Origin: Bacillota bacterium
GTDB taxonomy: Bacteria > Bacillota > Negativicutes > Sporomusales > CTSoil-080
Length of the DNA: 54,532 nucleotides
Direction of reading: 5' to 3'
NCBI GenBank assembly: GCA_017889625.1
Contig: JAGGAD010000022.1
Coordinates: 1-54,532 of the forward strand
The position numbers and the translations under genes were made by a program. The stretch's first letter is position 1. Each line of letters opens with the position of its first letter. The notes below the pieces were generated by a model. It worked only from the letters and a program-made list of their open reading frames with translations. It had not been told where the DNA came from and did no database searches. Shown piece by piece: positions 53,087 through 54,532 of the stretch.

Positions 53087-54075
53087 ATGCCTAATTTTAA
53101 GATTTTCCAAGACGATGCCGACCAAGCACGAATTAAAATTTACGGCAGCGATAACCAGCCAATTGCCCAAGATTCTAGCGGCAATATACTGATATCTACC
53201 ACTGGTTCCAGTGCTTTAAGCGTTACCGGCACGCATCACTACCGGCACAGTTAATATTGCTACCTCCGGGGCTTTAAGTGTTACTGGCTCCGTTGATGTT
53301 CTCAATACCGTCAGCATCACTACCGGCACGGTTAATATTGCTACCTCCGGGGCTTTAAGTGTTACCGGCTCCGTTGATGTTCTCCACGGTTAATATTGCT
53401 ACCTCCGGGGCTTTAAGTGTTACCGGCTCGGTTGATGTTCTCAATACTGTCAGCATCACTACCGGCACGGTTAATATTGCTACCTCCGGGGCTTTAAGTG
53501 TTACCGGCTCGGTTGATGTTCTCAATACCGTCAGCATTACTACCGGCACGGTTAATATTGCTACTTCCGGGGCTTTAAGTGTTACCGGCTCGGTTGATGT
53601 TCTCAATACCGTCAGCATTACAACCGGCACGGTTAACATTGCTACCTCCGGGGCTTTAAGTGTTACCGGCTCGGTTGATGTTCTCAATACCGTCAGCATC
53701 ACTACCGGCACTGGTGCTCTTAGTGTTACTGGCTCGATCCAAACATCAAGCGCCACAACCGATGTAGCTACTTCTGTAGCTAGTTACGTTGGTTCAACTC
53801 TCACCCCTTCAACGGTCTGGACGGTCCTGCCGTTTAGCACTTGGACAATTGCTGTCCACAACGCTAGTACCGCCGATACTGCTCAAGCCCGCTTGCAGCT
53901 AAGCCCGGATGCTGTAAACTATATGAATGATAGTAGCGTAGTTACTACCATCGCCCCTGGCGAAGTTGACGCATTTTTCTCCCACGCGCACTTAAAATAC
54001 GCCCGAATTTATTACGCCGCACTTAGTGCATCTAATACCGTAAGCCTAAACTTCTGGTTCCAAGGTGTAAACTAA
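53087..54075 (+). pseudogene. Ser/Thr-rich repeat protein with DUF6385-like end, frameshifted
   Basis: ATG at 53087 behind AGGGAG opens MPNFKIFQDDADQARIKIYG and runs 55 codons to a stop at 53252-53254. The body is an 81-bp tandem repeat coding for 27 residues (ALSVTGSVDVLNTVSITTG, TVNIATSG). Two units are 23 bp short, so the frame shifts twice. The last four units and the C-terminal domain (TVLPFSTWTIAVHNASTADT, YARIYYAALSASNTVSLNFW) are open in another frame, to a stop at 54075. The C-terminus resembles DUF6385 proteins of spore-formers. The gene is either switched off, phase-variable or misassembled. Neighbouring glycosyltransferases point to a surface or spore-coat glycoprotein. Confidence 0.75.
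53213..53778 (+). repeat. 81-bp tandem repeat array
   Basis: Unit starts (GCTTTAAG) fall at 53213, 53271, 53352, 53410, 53491, 53572 and 53653, with a partial unit at 53716. Spacings are 58, 81, 58, 81, 81, 81 and 63 bp. The 58-bp units lack 23 bp at different places; the last loses 18 bp in frame. Confidence 0.9.
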
Positions 54076-54104
54076 TAAGCTAGCTATATCACCATATGTA
54101 AACC

Positions 54105-54146
54105 AAAAAGGGGTAGTGCTGAACTATTGTTCAGCACCCCCTTTTT
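54105..54146 (+). terminator. Terminator after the repeat protein
   Basis: AAAAAGGGG and CCCCTTTTT with an inner TGCTGAA/TTCAGCA stem, ending in a T-run. Confidence 0.9.
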
Positions 54147-54511
54147 ATTGCTGGGAAATACGATTAGACAACTTTTAAATTCCCGCTAGCCTTCCCGATT
54201 AGTCGTACTGTCTGATAAAACTTGCTTGAATGGACAGCTCATATTACTTGCCAGCTTAACCGAGATGAATACTGGGCCTGCCGGTATAATTCTTGCCAAA
54301 ATTTGCCGCTATACCCTTGGCACGGGAGCGTTTGTGTCCCCCGTGGTCATTATTGTCATCAGTAGTTTTTATGTTTGGACAAGGCGGCCAATTGCTTATA
54401 TCGCTTAACAGGTGCTCTTTGGGTGTCTACAGATTGAAGTAAAACATATTATTTTACTTTGTAACGTTAGTATATCCTGCCTGCATATCATATTTTTAGG
54501 GAGGGATTTTC
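54147..54511. other. Intergenic stretch before the next gene
   Basis: 365 bp. It holds an AAGTAAAA/TTTTACTT inverted repeat near 54439-54461 and a 60-codon open frame (54226-54408) without a ribosome site, which I do not accept as a gene. Otherwise nothing recognised. Confidence 0.5.
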
Positions 54512-54532
54512 ATGGGATTTTCAATAATCAAA
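54512..54532 (+). CDS. Start of a further gene (truncated by the window)
   Basis: ATG at 54512 follows GGGAGGG at good spacing and opens MGFSIIK before the window ends. Too short to identify. Confidence 0.4.

Noticed and set aside
53355-53756. 133-codon open frame on the minus strand of the repeat array
   Set aside because: Long frames appear on both strands of an 81-bp repeat simply because the unit has no stop in that frame; the plus strand has the start site and C-terminal domain.
53213-53778. Repeat array as a CRISPR
   Set aside because: Units are contiguous 81-bp coding repeats without unique spacers, and no cas gene is near.
54226-54408. 60-codon hydrophobic open frame
   Set aside because: No ribosome site, no family similarity, and it lies between a terminator and the next gene's start.

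Overview
The window looks like chromosome from an endospore-forming Firmicute. Spo0F, SpoIID, SpoVB, SpoVT and the anti-sigma-F factor Fin are all encoded here. The order rpoE-pyrG-...-spo0F-...-transaldolase-like-glpX resembles the Bacillus neighbourhood, and spoVT-mfd-fin also sit close together. The single-chain 1257-residue PurL, the folD-fchA pair and the repeat protein with a DUF6385-like end suggest Sporomusaceae (Negativicutes). That placement is inference from gene style, not from a marker gene.

Layout. 1-7.1 kb is a phosphate-response region. A minus-strand operon (MGDG-synthase-type glycosyltransferase, zinc phospholipase C, EAL-CBS-GGDEF protein) is divergent from phoR, and phoU and pstB converge on phoR. 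7.17-16.06 kb is an integrated mobile island bounded by an exact 19-bp direct repeat. It carries a tyrosine integrase, an Xre regulator, a membrane cargo protein, a MerR-like regulator, a short leader ORF, an excisionase-like protein, a CHC2 primase-type protein, a DUF3987-type ATPase and an iteron-rich candidate origin. I see no capsid, terminase or conjugation genes. The island separates phoB (16.0-16.8 kb) from pstB. 16.8-28.4 kb holds housekeeping and sporulation genes (hup, yabN, spoVB, spoVT, mfd, a small PrsW-like protein with fin, glpX, fsa, spo0F). 28.5-36.8 kb has a large lipoprotein, a YIP1-like protein, sppA, pyrG, rpoE, argS and ywiB-like DUF1934. 37-44 kb has spoIID, purL, a C-S lyase and a PHP phosphatase. 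44-48.2 kb has two HD-GYP proteins, a glyoxalase-fold protein, a DUF134 regulator and a FliB-like protein. 48.3-49.8 kb is folD-fchA. 49.9-54.1 kb has two glycosyltransferase/TPR proteins facing a frameshifted 81-bp-repeat surface-type protein.

The most interesting signals are these. (1) The island's 19-bp attachment core is itself two TTAACA-type PhoP half-sites 11 bp apart, so integration split the Pho box in front of pstB. (2) The island has a compact satellite-like set: paired arm-type sites at both ends, two copies of a 27-bp operator, a leader ORF plus terminator, and an inverted iteron cluster downstream of the ATPase gene. (3) A Pho box lies between phoR and a glycolipid-synthase/phospholipase C operon, which fits phosphate-starvation lipid remodelling. 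(4) Good matches to sporulation sigma-factor promoters precede spo0F (sigma-H), the PrsW-like/fin pair (sigma-F), spoVT (sigma-G) and spoIID (sigma-E). (5) Two separate 23-bp losses frameshift the 81-bp repeat gene. (6) phoB lacks its conserved C-terminal wing.

All calls come from reading the sequence; no database search was run. The edge features at 1 and 54532 are partial. I saw no rRNA, tRNA or CRISPR array.
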